Shown here: positions 16,924 to 26,350 of the stretch, one piece after another
How positions within the stretch are numbered: the stretch's first letter is position 1
How the letters are laid out: every line of letters starts with the position of its first letter
Source of the DNA: DAORHV01 sp964458645
GTDB taxonomy: Bacteria; Patescibacteriota; Gracilibacteria; Peribacterales; Peribacteraceae
NCBI GenBank assembly: GCA_964458645.1
Contig: CAYWJU010000002.1
Location: forward strand, 117,362 to 181,361
DNA: 64,000 nucleotides
Direction: 5' to 3'
The notes under the pieces: generated by a model
Seen by the model: the letters and a program-made list of their open reading frames with translations, nothing else
The model's database searches: none
What the model was told of the DNA's origin: nothing
Position numbers and translations under genes: made by a program

Positions 16924-18081
16924 ATGCCAACGAGTACGCAGCGGCGCCTAGAGATCATCGATGCCTTGCGTGGTGTGGCCGTTCTTTTGGTTATAGCCAC
17001 GCATACATTCGGGCCGCTCATACGCCGTGGCGACTTACCGGTGTACATCGGGAGATTTCCCTTTTCGCTGTTCATGCCGCTGGTCAACGGTACCTATGCC
17101 GTGCAATTGTTTTTCCTGCTATCGGGGTTTGTACTGTATTTGCCGTATGCACAAGGGCGACGCCACATGAGAGGCATAGGCAACGCCGTTTCCTACCTGC
17201 GCCACCGCGCGTACCGCCTGCTGCCCTTATTTTGGCTGTCGTTCCTCGTTCCCATGTTTCTCTACTTCGGTTACCAGTCGTGGGATGTACGAATGCACCA
17301 GCTTGTAGCGATGTTCACATTCACCTTTCCGTTCACGAGAGAGATGTTTTTGCCGCCATATAATTATCCACTGTGGTCGCTCGGTGTGGAAATTTGGCTT
17401 TCGCTGCTGTTGCCGCTGATAATCATCATCATCCGGCGCATGGGTATTCGGACCACGATGTTGTTCTTGTTGCTCATTTCAGTGGGAACGCGCCTGTTCG
17501 CAGTCATAACATCTGGTACATACGGTACGGATATGATCATCAGTAGCCCTTGGGCGCAATTGGATTGCTTTGGTTTTGGCATCGTCGTGGCGCATTTGTA
17601 TACGCATACACAGGCTACGCGTCCGTTGCGCGACGTATTGTGCGGAAGTGCATTGGTTCCGGCGGGTGGTTTTTTCACCGATTGGGCATCGGTGGAAATT
17701 GTGACGTGGGAATCCGTTCCCTTTGCATTTCTCATGGTAAATGCCGGATTTGCATTGGCCGTTCACGGCTTGCTGCACCTGCGCCATCGTCGAGCCGTGA
17801 AACTCTTTGCGAACCCGCTTCTTTGTCAGCTGGGGATCATGTGTTACTCGTTGTACGCCTGGCATGTTCCCATTCTCAGCGGACTTTCTCGCACGTTGGC
17901 CGAGAGAGATCCTGTGACGCTCTCACTCTGTGCGGTAACGCTGTTGGTGGTTGGGACGCTCAGTTACCGATATGTCGAATTCGGCCATGTGGCCGACACG
18001 CGTTCATTGTTTGTATTCCCGAAGGTTCAAGCAAAACGCCGCCCCCGTCGGAACGGAGAGCGGCGCTTGGTACAGGCGTAG
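16924..18081 (+). CDS. Acyltransferase family 3 (OafA/YrhL-like) membrane protein
   Basis: This 385-aa protein has about ten membrane helices. It opens with EIIDALRGVAVLLVIATHTFG, the family's first helix with the catalytic-site His, followed by FFLLSGFVL and later WSLGVEIWLSLLLPL. These enzymes transfer acetyl or other acyl groups to surface polysaccharide or lipid. I prefer the ATG at 16924 to a GTG at 16906; neither has a ribosome binding site. It converges with the haloperoxidase-like gene, 5 nt apart. Confidence 0.9.
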   Translation: MPTSTQRRLEIIDALRGVAVLLVIATHTFGPLIRRGDLPVYIGRFPFSLFMPLVNGTYAVQLFFLLSGFVLYLPYAQGRRHMRGIGNAVSYLRHRAYRLLPLFWLSFLVPMFLYFGYQSWDVRMHQLVAMFTFTFPFTREMFLPPYNYPLWSLGVEIWLSLLLPLIIIIIRRMGIRTTMLFLLLISVGTRLFAVITSGTYGTDMIISSPWAQLDCFGFGIVVAHLYTHTQATRPLRDVLCGSALVPAGGFFTDWASVEIVTWESVPFAFLMVNAGFALAVHGLLHLRHRRAVKLFANPLLCQLGIMCYSLYAWHVPILSGLSRTLAERDPVTLSLCAVTLLVVGTLSYRYVEFGHVADTRSLFVFPKVQAKRRPRRNGERRLVQA

Positions 18082-18086
18082 GGGAC

Positions 18087-21000
18087 TTAGGCTTTGCACG
18101 TTGCTTCACCTTCCATGGCGGCCTTGATGTCGGCCGGGTCGCGGTGCAGCATGGCGCTGAGCTTTTCAATGACCCACGGCATCATTTGCTTCATGCGGTT
18201 CATGTGTGCTTCCTGGTGCAGATAATCGCGCATGCCGCAGACCACGCTGAGCTCATCTTCGGAATACGGTGCGTAGGCAACGTTGCGCTTGCGAACTCCG
18301 AACGGATCCATTTTCAGAGCGAAGACGCGACTGGCATCCGAAGCGAAGGCAAAGTGTCCGACCAATCGTGCTTGTGCCTGGTCCTGACCTCCGTTGTCCG
18401 TAATCTGCATATTGTGGTTACGAGCCAAGAATGCCATGACAACGGCTGCCTCTGTGGTGCCATGACCGCGGTGTGAATGCGACAACGCTTTTTCAGAGCG
18501 CTGAGCGGTTGTGTCGGCATCTTCATCTTCGCGTTCATTGGTTCCAGATGAATCTGTTTCGCGGCAGGTGATGCTGGTCACGACGGCGTTGCTCTGGTTG
18601 TTGCCCGGCTCGCTATCGCGTTCGGAGGCGCGCACGTTGGCACTGGTGGAAATCGTTCCTCCGCATTCGAACGACGGCAGGGGGGCGAATGCGATGTCGA
18701 AGGCCGCTGTGGCGTCAATTCCCAGCGATGCGATGGCGCACTCGACATTGGCTCCAACTTGAGCGCATCCGCTCGGGTTGCTGTTCTGGAACGTCACGCC
18801 GGCCGGAAGCGGTAGGCTGATGACGACGTTGCTGGCGGTGGCTGGGCCGTAGTTTTTGGCAATGGCTGCGTATACAACGGTGGATCCGCGGTCTTGGCTC
18901 GATGGACCCGTGAATGTGGTGATGGCGACATCGGAGACAGGCTCGCATTCAACGTGCGTGACGACATCGTCGCTCTCGTTATCATTCACGTAGAAGTCTT
19001 CTGCATCGGAAGTGACCGTTGCGAACGTCGTTACATCCTGAGGGCAAACGGATTCCAACGTTGTTGCGACCTTCAGGGAGAACGTGCGGCTCGAGCCGGC
19101 AGTCAGCGTGAATCCTGTACAAATCACTTCGGCACCGACCTGCGTGCATTCGACCGGATTGCCAGTGGGGGACAATGCGACGGTCGACAGCGGAAGCGTT
19201 GCGCGTACGTTGGCTGCGGTAGCCGGACCGTCGTTGGTCACGCTCAGTTCATAGCTGATTTCATTGCCGCGGAAGATGCGGTCGCTGCCGGTAAGGTTGG
19301 TGTGCAGCTGGACTTGGCTCTCGGTCGGGCAGCCCACGTACACGGCCAATTGAGCGGAGTTGTTCAAGAGGTTTCCATCGGCTTCGGTGGCGTCCACGCT
19401 GGTTACCAGAGCGGCGGTTGTTGCACACAATTCGGTGCCAGCGGTAAAGCGCAGCAAGAACGTTGCGGTTGCCTGCGGGGCAAGGCCGGCTTCGCCGCCG
19501 ACGGCACAGGAAATGATGTTACTCTGTCCAATGGTGCAACGCGGGTCGCTGGCCTGGGAGTCGAACGTGAAGTTTGCCGGAACCGCGGTCGTCACAATGA
19601 CGTTATTGGCGACGAGCAGTCCGTTGTTCTGTACGCCCACAGTCGCATCGAATGAGGCGTTTTCAAGGACCAACTCGGGCCCTGTGATGGTGGCGGAGAG
19701 ATCGGTGGACGGCAACGGGAGGGCAATGTGTGCAAACACCGCGTCAGCCAATGCTCGGCCTTGTGCAATGCCTTGGTCGGCATCGAACGACCAGTGAATT
19801 CCCAGGTAAATGCGACTGCGTGCATTTTCCATAGCAGCTTCACTAAAATTGGCGAATGAACGCGGTGCCAGTGGGCGTACATTGCCATCGGCATCTATGG
19901 TTTGGCCGTTCAGTTCATCGGAGGTGAAGGTAAAGGCGATGTCGTCGTTTCCGTAGAAGTTTTTCAGCGTTTCGAAGAATGCGGCGCCGAAGGTGGCGTG
20001 GCCGGACGTGTAGGCCGGAAACGGAGGCGTGAAGTTCGTGGGCGGGGTTCCGGGAGTGGACGACAGTTGTGGATTGCTTGCTGGTGCGCCGAGCGGCTCC
20101 CAGTTCGGATCGCCGATCGTATCGGGGTTGCCGTCGCCAAGTCCGGTTGGACCGGTGCCGACGTCGGATTCACGGATGCCGGTGATCGGACGCCAAAAGT
20201 CATTCACATATTTCGTTTTCCATGAAGTGATGCCGGCATCTGCCATGGCTGCATTCATCAGCATGAACATGCGGGCATTCTCAACCTGCGTATTGCCTTG
20301 CTGTTCGGCGATATGGCGTCCTATCTGGTTATAGAGACGTGGTGGAACGCCCAAACCCGGAGTTCCGTCGTATCCCCAGAACAGTCCGATGTTTGTTTGG
20401 TCCTGGGTTCGCGTCGTGGAATTCTTGTCGCCTAGAGACTTCACTTCGTTATAGGCAGCGGTGTATTCAGCACTGGTGAGTGCCGGTACTGCCGGAGCGG
20501 CGAAGTCTTCCACGCTGCCCATGCCGAATGGCAATACCAGACCGTATTCCGCCGCGTAGGCCATTTGGTCAGGGTGCAGCGGGTCTGGGCGCCAATGTCC
20601 CGGCTGGTCGCTTTCGTTGTAGGTGACAGTGTTTTGGCTACCGTCGTTGATGCGGCTGGCAATGCAGGCAGCAGCAGCAGCCTGGCCAATGGCGATACCG
20701 TCGATCTTGGGTTGTCCGTCGGGGATCAGCGCCAAATCGTCGGTCATGTCGGCATCGAAACGAGCTACTTGATCGGGATACAGCGAGACCAGCGTGTCAT
20801 GTGCGGCCATAATAATGGCAGCTTCAACAGAAGACGTTGCGGGTGCGGTTTCCGTAAATGAAATGGGCGTGTGTGTGCGGTCGATGGCGTTGACGGCGTC
20901 GTAAATCGCAACGTGGACAATGGCCATTGCTCGTGCAGCCCTGGTCGGTCCGGCATTGCGTTTGAGTCCTGCCCCTGGAACGCCTGCACCAGGCGTATGG

Positions 21001-21158
21001 TCAATCACTTGGGCATCCAGCAGAATCTCGTTCCAACGTAGAACCATGTCCGGCAAGGGAGCGAGTTGTGCGGCACTGAACATCGGCAATAGCGCTACAC
21101 CGTTTCCGAGCACAATGGTTACCGCAACGATTTCTGCGACAATTTTGCGCACACGCAT
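18087..21158 (-). CDS. Secreted vanadium-haloperoxidase/PAP2-like protein with DUF11 repeats
   Basis: A 1023-aa exported protein with an N-terminal signal or anchor helix. Residues about 35-480 form a vanadium-dependent haloperoxidase-like domain. It carries all three active-site signatures: K-x6-RP (KYVNDFWRP, from residue 316), SGH (385-387) and SR-x5-H-x3-D (H455, D459). Three DUF11-type beta repeats follow (about 485-870), each with paired Cys and VxNxGPATAxNV-like strands. The tail of about 150 residues is unrecognised and His/Met-rich. It could oxidise halides or act as a phosphatase at the cell surface; the fold is shared, so the activity is uncertain. The start at 21158 precedes the signal helix. 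Confidence 0.87.
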   Translation of the reverse strand: MRVRKIVAEIVAVTIVLGNGVALLPMFSAAQLAPLPDMVLRWNEILLDAQVIDHTPGAGVPGAGLKRNAGPTRAARAMAIVHVAIYDAVNAIDRTHTPISFTETAPATSSVEAAIIMAAHDTLVSLYPDQVARFDADMTDDLALIPDGQPKIDGIAIGQAAAAACIASRINDGSQNTVTYNESDQPGHWRPDPLHPDQMAYAAEYGLVLPFGMGSVEDFAAPAVPALTSAEYTAAYNEVKSLGDKNSTTRTQDQTNIGLFWGYDGTPGLGVPPRLYNQIGRHIAEQQGNTQVENARMFMLMNAAMADAGITSWKTKYVNDFWRPITGIRESDVGTGPTGLGDGNPDTIGDPNWEPLGAPASNPQLSSTPGTPPTNFTPPFPAYTSGHATFGAAFFETLKNFYGNDDIAFTFTSDELNGQTIDADGNVRPLAPRSFANFSEAAMENARSRIYLGIHWSFDADQGIAQGRALADAVFAHIALPLPSTDLSATITGPELVLENASFDATVGVQNNGLLVANNVIVTTAVPANFTFDSQASDPRCTIGQSNIISCAVGGEAGLAPQATATFLLRFTAGTELCATTAALVTSVDATEADGNLLNNSAQLAVYVGCPTESQVQLHTNLTGSDRIFRGNEISYELSVTNDGPATAANVRATLPLSTVALSPTGNPVECTQVGAEVICTGFTLTAGSSRTFSLKVATTLESVCPQDVTTFATVTSDAEDFYVNDNESDDVVTHVECEPVSDVAITTFTGPSSQDRGSTVVYAAIAKNYGPATASNVVISLPLPAGVTFQNSNPSGCAQVGANVECAIASLGIDATAAFDIAFAPLPSFECGGTISTSANVRASERDSEPGNNQSNAVVTSITCRETDSSGTNEREDEDADTTAQRSEKALSHSHRGHGTTEAAVVMAFLARNHNMQITDNGGQDQAQARLVGHFAFASDASRVFALKMDPFGVRKRNVAYAPYSEDELSVVCGMRDYLHQEAHMNRMKQMMPWVIEKLSAMLHRDPADIKAAMEGEATCKA

Positions 21159-21282
21159 AGTGATTGAGAGTAAGAAAGTGTCATACTTTACATACTTATA
21201 CGATTTATGCAATAGATTTAGTATTTGTCAAATATAGCTGTAAAACACTGCAATTCACGCTCGGCAGATGTTGCCCTTTACC

Positions 21283-22137
21283 CTATTTCGCCGTACAGAG
21301 TCCCAGCTGGCAGACTGCGCGCAATTGGGAGCAGCCGGCGCAGGCCATTTGCTCTCCCTTTTGCTGCTTGCACATGAAGTAGCTGTCGGCGTTATCCTCC
21401 AACTTGGAAATGGCGTCTTTTCGCACGGCCTGGCCGCAGGTCAGGAACGGGCAGCTGGCAATGAAGAGCGTGCAATCGGCATCCACTGTGCAGGAGCGGT
21501 TGGCGGCAGCCATGTTATTGAAGTCATTTTTTTCAGTTTCGCAGCCAAGTGTTCCCGCAGACGAGCTGCTGGAAGAGCGTGAGCTGGAAAGTGAAGACGA
21601 CGAGCTTACGCAGGCGCGAAGCGTACAAGCGCTGCCGTTTTGGGTGCAGGTGCAGGTGTTACAGCCGTCGCTGCTTGGGTACGATTGTCCGATTTGGTAG
21701 CGCCCCTCGCACAGGTACCCCTGCGGCTGTGTGCCGGCGGTCTCTTGAATGCACTCATGAGAACAGCCGTCGCCGTCGTTTTGATTTCCGTCATCGCACT
21801 GCTCGCCGGTCTGCCTGGACTTGTCGCCGCAGAAGCCAAGATTGGCCTTTCTTCGCAATTCTTCAATTTGGTCGCGCAGCGGTTCAATGGCCGTTGCATC
21901 GTAACGCTCCAGCATGACGGCGGTTTGTCCGCGGGTAATGCCGTCATTGGGTCCAAATCGTCCGTTGCTGTAGCCGCGAACAATGCCGAGTCGCGACATG
22001 CGTGCCACCGCATTCGAGAAGTAATCGCCGCTTGCGACATCCGAGAACGAGCCGCCGAACTGTGCCAGTACCGGTAAGGCGAATGCGGTCAGGAATCCGG
22101 CTGCGAACGTCAGGGCTGCGGTACGATTCAGTTTCAT
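21283..22137 (-). CDS. SLH-domain, Cys-rich surface protein
   Basis: A 284-aa exported protein. After the signal peptide comes one S-layer homology domain (FSDVASGDYF to ITRGQTAVMLERY, about residues 30-78) and a short helical linker. A DUF4215-like Cys repeat (EQCDDGNQNDGDGCSHEC) follows, then a VWC-like block (SSDGCNTCTCTQNGSAC). A poly-Ser linker (about 172-194) leads to a C-terminal domain with about ten Cys. The SLH domain suggests non-covalent binding to the wall or S-layer. Many probable disulfides point to an extracellular place. Function beyond adhesion or display is not known. Confidence 0.82.
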   Translation of the reverse strand: MKLNRTAALTFAAGFLTAFALPVLAQFGGSFSDVASGDYFSNAVARMSRLGIVRGYSNGRFGPNDGITRGQTAVMLERYDATAIEPLRDQIEELRRKANLGFCGDKSRQTGEQCDDGNQNDGDGCSHECIQETAGTQPQGYLCEGRYQIGQSYPSSDGCNTCTCTQNGSACTLRACVSSSSSLSSSRSSSSSSAGTLGCETEKNDFNNMAAANRSCTVDADCTLFIASCPFLTCGQAVRKDAISKLEDNADSYFMCKQQKGEQMACAGCSQLRAVCQLGLCTAK

Positions 22138-22260
22138 GATCTAGCGGGAAAGAGGAATAGAGAGAGCATACGACGTCTTCGCTTGCCGGGGAAGCACGAA
22201 TTCCTTCGCCCATTCAAAGATTCGAAGTGGGTTGACGACGTTTCCCCGAAGGAGTTGGCT

Positions 22261-22605
22261 GTGGACATGTCACGCACTCCACGCGCCGATTTGGAAGAGT
22301 GGGCAGACGCGTTTTTTCAGGGGGAATTAGGCCTACCCAAAAAGAAGACCTTTGGATGTCCTTCGTACTATGTAGGACGCTCGATGCTTGCCTTTCTCTA
22401 TAAAGACGGGCTTGGCGTGAAGGCAAGCCCCGATGAAGTGTTGCGGTATATCGAGAACGATCCGGACACCTATCGTCCATTCAATCCCGGCGATGGAACC
22501 ATGAAGAATTGGCTGATCATCGTGCATCCGGAGGCAGCGCAGTACGATGATGAACGCCCTCTCTACCTGAAGGCGTTCCATACCCTGCAAGGCACAGGGA
22601 ATTGA
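22261..22605 (+). CDS. TfoX N-terminal-like domain protein
   Basis: A protein of about 114 aa with the TfoX_N-type pattern: KKTFGCPSYYVGRSMLAFLY, then DGLGVKASPDE and a YRPFNPGDGTMKNWLIIV block. Stand-alone TfoX_N proteins are common and mostly uncharacterised. I choose the GTG at 22261 because GAAGGAG lies 6 nt upstream, one of the few clear Shine-Dalgarno sites in the window. An ATG at 22267 or a TTG at 22183 are alternatives. Confidence 0.65.
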   Translation: MDMSRTPRADLEEWADAFFQGELGLPKKKTFGCPSYYVGRSMLAFLYKDGLGVKASPDEVLRYIENDPDTYRPFNPGDGTMKNWLIIVHPEAAQYDDERPLYLKAFHTLQGTGN

Positions 22606-22652
22606 GCAGAAGGCTGTTTTGTGCTATACTGGGGAGATTCAAACACACCCCT

Positions 22653-24023
22653 ATGATGCACAACTCTTTCTTGCGACTGCACTGGAGCTTGGCCGAAACG
22701 CGGCTGCTCTCGCTCATGCCGCCTGATGATGTTGCCCCGCCGCCTCCGCGTATTCCGGGCAGTGAAACGGGCGGAAGGGCTCCAGAGGCTCCTGCGGTCG
22801 TGCGTCCAAGTGTCGACACTGCTCGCCGCGTGGAAGGTATTGGCAAGCAGTTGGCCGATATCAGCGTTGAAAATCGTGATCCGTCGGTCTTTACCTCCGG
22901 TGGCGGCATCAATCGCTTGTGGTGGCAGAACCGACCGGGTGCAACGCAGCAACATTATAAAATCATGCACGACGCCCACTTGTCGTGGGAGGCGAATATT
23001 CGCCGTGTGCAGCCGCGCACTCCCCAGCAATGGGAGGTATTCAAGGCCGGCGAAGTCGCGCGCTTGAATCCGCAGTTGGCTCCGCACGGCTTACGTGTGT
23101 TCAGCTATCCGGGAATTCCTGCGTTGGGCTGGGAGGTTACCAATGCCGGAACAGCCGGTATTCCGAGTAATTTGCAGGGTCCGTTGAACGACATGATGAG
23201 TCCGTCGCTGAACAGCGGGCCGAATATCAACGTCATGGCCGGGTCTCGTCTCACGATCATTATTGCGATTCTGATCGCACTTCTTGTTCTGCTGAAGCTT
23301 TCAGAGGAGGGGAAGTTGGAGGGCAAGGGGCGTCGACGCAATGATTCGCGTCCGGATGGTGACGGGACTCGTCCGGAAGCCCCTGGCGGCTCACCGAGCA
23401 GGAACCGCGTACGGGAAGAAATGCGCAGCAAGAAGTTGAATTTGGATGGCCTGAAACAGGCCAAGGAAAAGCAGGTACAGGCCAATACGAAGGCAATCGA
23501 GGGTCATCAGAGGGAAATCAGCTCCATTCGCTTGGAGGAAGACACGCTCGGCGCTCGTCGCAAAGGTTTGCAGGAGCAAGTTTCTAAACTGCAAGGACAG
23601 AACGTCGATCCTACCAATCCAGAACTCGTTCGTGCCAAGGCCGAGCTGGAGCAAGTTGATCGCAACATCACTTCGTCCAAGACTCGTCGTGAAACTCTGG
23701 AGAAGGACATCAAGCGTCGCGAGGAAGAAAACAAGGCGTTACAGGCCGACGTGAAGATTATCGATGAAATGCGCGCCGAAGGCCGCGATGCCGTGGATCG
23801 TGCCGTGCGTTTGACCAACCTCATGATTGAGCGCCTGCCCGAAGCAGTACGAAAGAGCTTCGGTGGTTACGAGGTAACCGTTCAAGGCGCCATCATGCTC
23901 AAGGAGCCTTCCGGAGAACTGCATCGCTTGCTTGCCGCCTCCGGACAACCGCCGCTTGCGGCCGGAACCACGGTGCAGCTCTCGCAGATTCAAGAGGCGT
24001 TGGATCGTATGCCGCGCACCTAG
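22653..24023 (+). CDS. Hypothetical membrane protein with long C-terminal coiled coil
   Basis: A 456-aa protein of no family I know. Residues 1-195 are Pro-rich and then globular. A single membrane helix at about 200-218 (IIIAILIALLVLL) is followed by a charged linker. A long coiled coil runs at about 260-385, rich in Glu, Lys, Arg and Gln. The end is a compact segment carrying GGYEVTVQGAIML. TATACT lies 22 nt before the first of two adjacent ATG codons (22653, 22656). It could be a structural envelope component. Confidence 0.7.
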   Translation: MMHNSFLRLHWSLAETRLLSLMPPDDVAPPPPRIPGSETGGRAPEAPAVVRPSVDTARRVEGIGKQLADISVENRDPSVFTSGGGINRLWWQNRPGATQQHYKIMHDAHLSWEANIRRVQPRTPQQWEVFKAGEVARLNPQLAPHGLRVFSYPGIPALGWEVTNAGTAGIPSNLQGPLNDMMSPSLNSGPNINVMAGSRLTIIIAILIALLVLLKLSEEGKLEGKGRRRNDSRPDGDGTRPEAPGGSPSRNRVREEMRSKKLNLDGLKQAKEKQVQANTKAIEGHQREISSIRLEEDTLGARRKGLQEQVSKLQGQNVDPTNPELVRAKAELEQVDRNITSSKTRRETLEKDIKRREEENKALQADVKIIDEMRAEGRDAVDRAVRLTNLMIERLPEAVRKSFGGYEVTVQGAIMLKEPSGELHRLLAASGQPPLAAGTTVQLSQIQEALDRMPRT

Positions 24024-24071
24024 GCGCCTGGACCGCGGCGTCGCCAAGCGGTACCATGACCCTCTTCGGTC

Positions 24072-25625
24072 ATGCGCTTACGCCTGCTTACCATCGGCTG
24101 CGTTGTCCTTGCATCCTTTGGTGCGGTGCAAACAGCTTGGGCAGTATGCACATGCAAAGAAACGTGGCCTGCAGGCGCATTTGCCGACAGTCAGGCGGTG
24201 TTCCAAGGCACCGTGCTTTCGGTGGATTCGGTCGTCGTTGGCGAGCGCCGCTGGCAAGAGGCCAGGCTGCGCATGGAGCGAGCTTGGAAAGGGGTGAGTG
24301 ACGACGTTATCACCGTGCGTACGCCAGCCGGCAACCGAGATGCCTGCGGTATCGATTTTTGGGTAGGGGATTCCTATGTCGTGTATGCCGAGAGCGATGC
24401 GGGCGGCACGTTGTTCACAGGTCGTTGTCAGCGCACCGAGTTCACGCGCTATGCCGAAGAAGATCTGCAGTACCTGGAGAACCGCATGGATTCCTCTCCG
24501 CAACCCGGCGAGGTGTTTTCCGACGTGCCGACGGATCACCCCAATTTTCAGGCGGTCACGGCGTTGTACGGTGCCTCGCTTGTCACGGGCTACCGAGATG
24601 GCACCTTTCGTCCGGAGAAAAGCGTGAGTCGGGCAGAGATCGTAAAAGTGCTTATCGATGCCGCTCCCGGATATCGCATTCGTGACGACGTTGCGTTTCA
24701 AGATCCGTACGACAGCGGCTGGTTGAAGTTTAGCGACGTGTCGGACGGCGAGTGGTATGTGCCGTTCCTGCGCAAGGCTGTGCAAGGAAAATTGGTGAAG
24801 GGATACCGCGACGGAACGTTCCGCCCGAGCAATTCCGTCAGTGTTGCCGAAGCCTCGAAAATGATTGCGATTGCATTCGGACTCACGCGTGAGTGGGACG
24901 GACCCGTGTGGTACGAACAATATGTGGCGGCACTCGGCGATCGCCACGCCATTCCTGTGACGATCGCATCGGTGAACGCGCCGCTTACGCGCGGGGAATT
25001 GGCAGAAATCGTCTGGCGCGTTCGCGAGAATATCCGCACGCGGGAGAGTAAGACCGCCGACGAAGTTTCGTTTCGCACGACCTGCCAGCCGCTGCATGAT
25101 TCGGTTGCAGGAATCGATATGCAGCGCGTTCGCGATGCGTGGCTGGAGTGGTACAACATCGAGCGTGCCACGTTGGGTTTGAAGGCCTATGTCGGAAGCA
25201 GTCAGCTGGATCGTACCGCCTACGAGTGGTCCGACGCACAGGCAGACGACGGATCCATGGATCATCGACGTTCCGGGCAAGCTGCGGGCTCAAGCTACGA
25301 TTACGCGCTCATGCGGCGTTGGTTTTCCGAACGCGGCCTCGGTTTTGCAAACCAGAACGGCTCTACGTTCACCGAAAACATCGGCTGGGGTCCGTTTCGT
25401 TGCGATCAAGTAGACTGCACCGACGAACTGATTGCCGCCATGCGTCAGACGTTCGATTTTTACCAAAAGGAGCGTGAGCAGGCGTATCACCCCCATTGGA
25501 ATACGGTCGTGAATCCGGATTTCAGGTTACTTGGCTTGGGAATCGCGTTGCGCGACGGCAAGTATTTTCTGACCACGCATATTGCCACCGAGATCGTTTC
25601 TGAGCCGCCCGCGCTCTGTAGGTAA
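24072..25625 (+). CDS. Secreted protein with netrin-like, SLH and CAP domains
   Basis: A 517-aa exported protein. After the signal peptide, CTCKETWPAGAFADSQAVFQG matches the start of a TIMP/netrin-type domain (about 25-125). SLH domains follow at about 148-200 and 217-270, with a weaker third at 280-322. The C-terminus (about 350-510) is a CAP/SCP-like domain (WLEWYNIERATLGL, YEWSDAQADDGSMDHRR, FTENIGWG) with the His and Glu positions typical of the family. SLH repeats should hold it to the cell wall. The combination suggests a surface-displayed adhesive or inhibitory protein. TACCAT ends 14 nt before the ATG. Confidence 0.87.
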   Translation: MRLRLLTIGCVVLASFGAVQTAWAVCTCKETWPAGAFADSQAVFQGTVLSVDSVVVGERRWQEARLRMERAWKGVSDDVITVRTPAGNRDACGIDFWVGDSYVVYAESDAGGTLFTGRCQRTEFTRYAEEDLQYLENRMDSSPQPGEVFSDVPTDHPNFQAVTALYGASLVTGYRDGTFRPEKSVSRAEIVKVLIDAAPGYRIRDDVAFQDPYDSGWLKFSDVSDGEWYVPFLRKAVQGKLVKGYRDGTFRPSNSVSVAEASKMIAIAFGLTREWDGPVWYEQYVAALGDRHAIPVTIASVNAPLTRGELAEIVWRVRENIRTRESKTADEVSFRTTCQPLHDSVAGIDMQRVRDAWLEWYNIERATLGLKAYVGSSQLDRTAYEWSDAQADDGSMDHRRSGQAAGSSYDYALMRRWFSERGLGFANQNGSTFTENIGWGPFRCDQVDCTDELIAAMRQTFDFYQKEREQAYHPHWNTVVNPDFRLLGLGIALRDGKYFLTTHIATEIVSEPPALCR

Positions 25626-25634
25626 GTCGATTCG

Positions 25635-25662
25635 TTGACAACGACTCTTTCGCAGCTACCAT
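25635..25662 (+). promoter_or_regulatory. Strong promoter ahead of a TTG start
   Basis: A consensus TTGACA (25635-25640), a 16-bp spacer and TACCAT (25657-25662) end 7 nt before the TTG at 25670. Transcription would then begin at the start codon. Confidence 0.6.
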
Positions 25663-25669
25663 CGCTCTC

Positions 25670-26347
25670 TTGGTAAAGCTCTCCACCCCTCAAAAGCTCG
25701 ACTATTTGCATCGCGCCCGCGATGTGACCGATCGCTTCAATGACCTAGGCTCATTTGCCGATGAGCTTGATCACATGTTGGTGACCTACGGCACCCTGTC
25801 CGATATCGCGCGCCGGGCAGTGTACGGAGTATTGGAAGGGTTGCCTCTGCAAGACCAAGATGAGATCCTCAACGCCTTTGTCGGACGCCAGTTGCTCATT
25901 GAGACGGAGTGCGTGCTGGCAGACCGTTTAGATCTTCAGAATGGCATCGAGCAGTCGCTCTGGGACGTTGAGTGGACAGACGATCGAGATTTGGATCGTG
26001 ATATCTCCGAGAAATCCAAGCAGGAAGATGAGCATCGTCGTCGCAAATGGAATGCAGGCGCCGTCGCGTCCGAAGTCGAAATCGCCGAAAGCGCGTATGA
26101 AGACACAGATATTCCTCAGCTGTTCAAAGATCCGCTGCCGCGCATCATTCAGACCTTGGAGCGTCCGACGGTGCTGCTTGCGAAGGGCATCACGATGAGG
26201 TGTCGCGATGCCATGGTACCGCTCATACGCAGCTTTTTTTGTAGGAATACCGTGCGCGACACCATGCGCCGTCGAATCGAAAATATTCACCGTTTCGCAC
26301 TGCAGTTGAGCGCACACTCCGATGAAGACGAATTCCAGATGCTATAG
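25670..26347 (+). CDS. Hypothetical protein, 225 aa, probable leaderless TTG start
   Basis: No family is recognised. The protein is soluble, helical and acidic (many Asp/Glu), with no membrane segment or signal peptide, and has a basic Arg-rich stretch near the C-terminus. A perfect -35 box and a good -10 box place the transcription start at the TTG codon, which decides the start. It converges with the AEC transporter gene, 3 nt apart. Confidence 0.65.
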   Translation: MVKLSTPQKLDYLHRARDVTDRFNDLGSFADELDHMLVTYGTLSDIARRAVYGVLEGLPLQDQDEILNAFVGRQLLIETECVLADRLDLQNGIEQSLWDVEWTDDRDLDRDISEKSKQEDEHRRRKWNAGAVASEVEIAESAYEDTDIPQLFKDPLPRIIQTLERPTVLLAKGITMRCRDAMVPLIRSFFCRNTVRDTMRRRIENIHRFALQLSAHSDEDEFQML

Positions 26348-26350
26348 CCC

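Noticed and set aside
24072..25625. The SLH/CAP gene as a phage or transposon cargo
   Set aside because: No integrase, inverted repeats or attachment sites were seen near it, and composition matches the neighbours.
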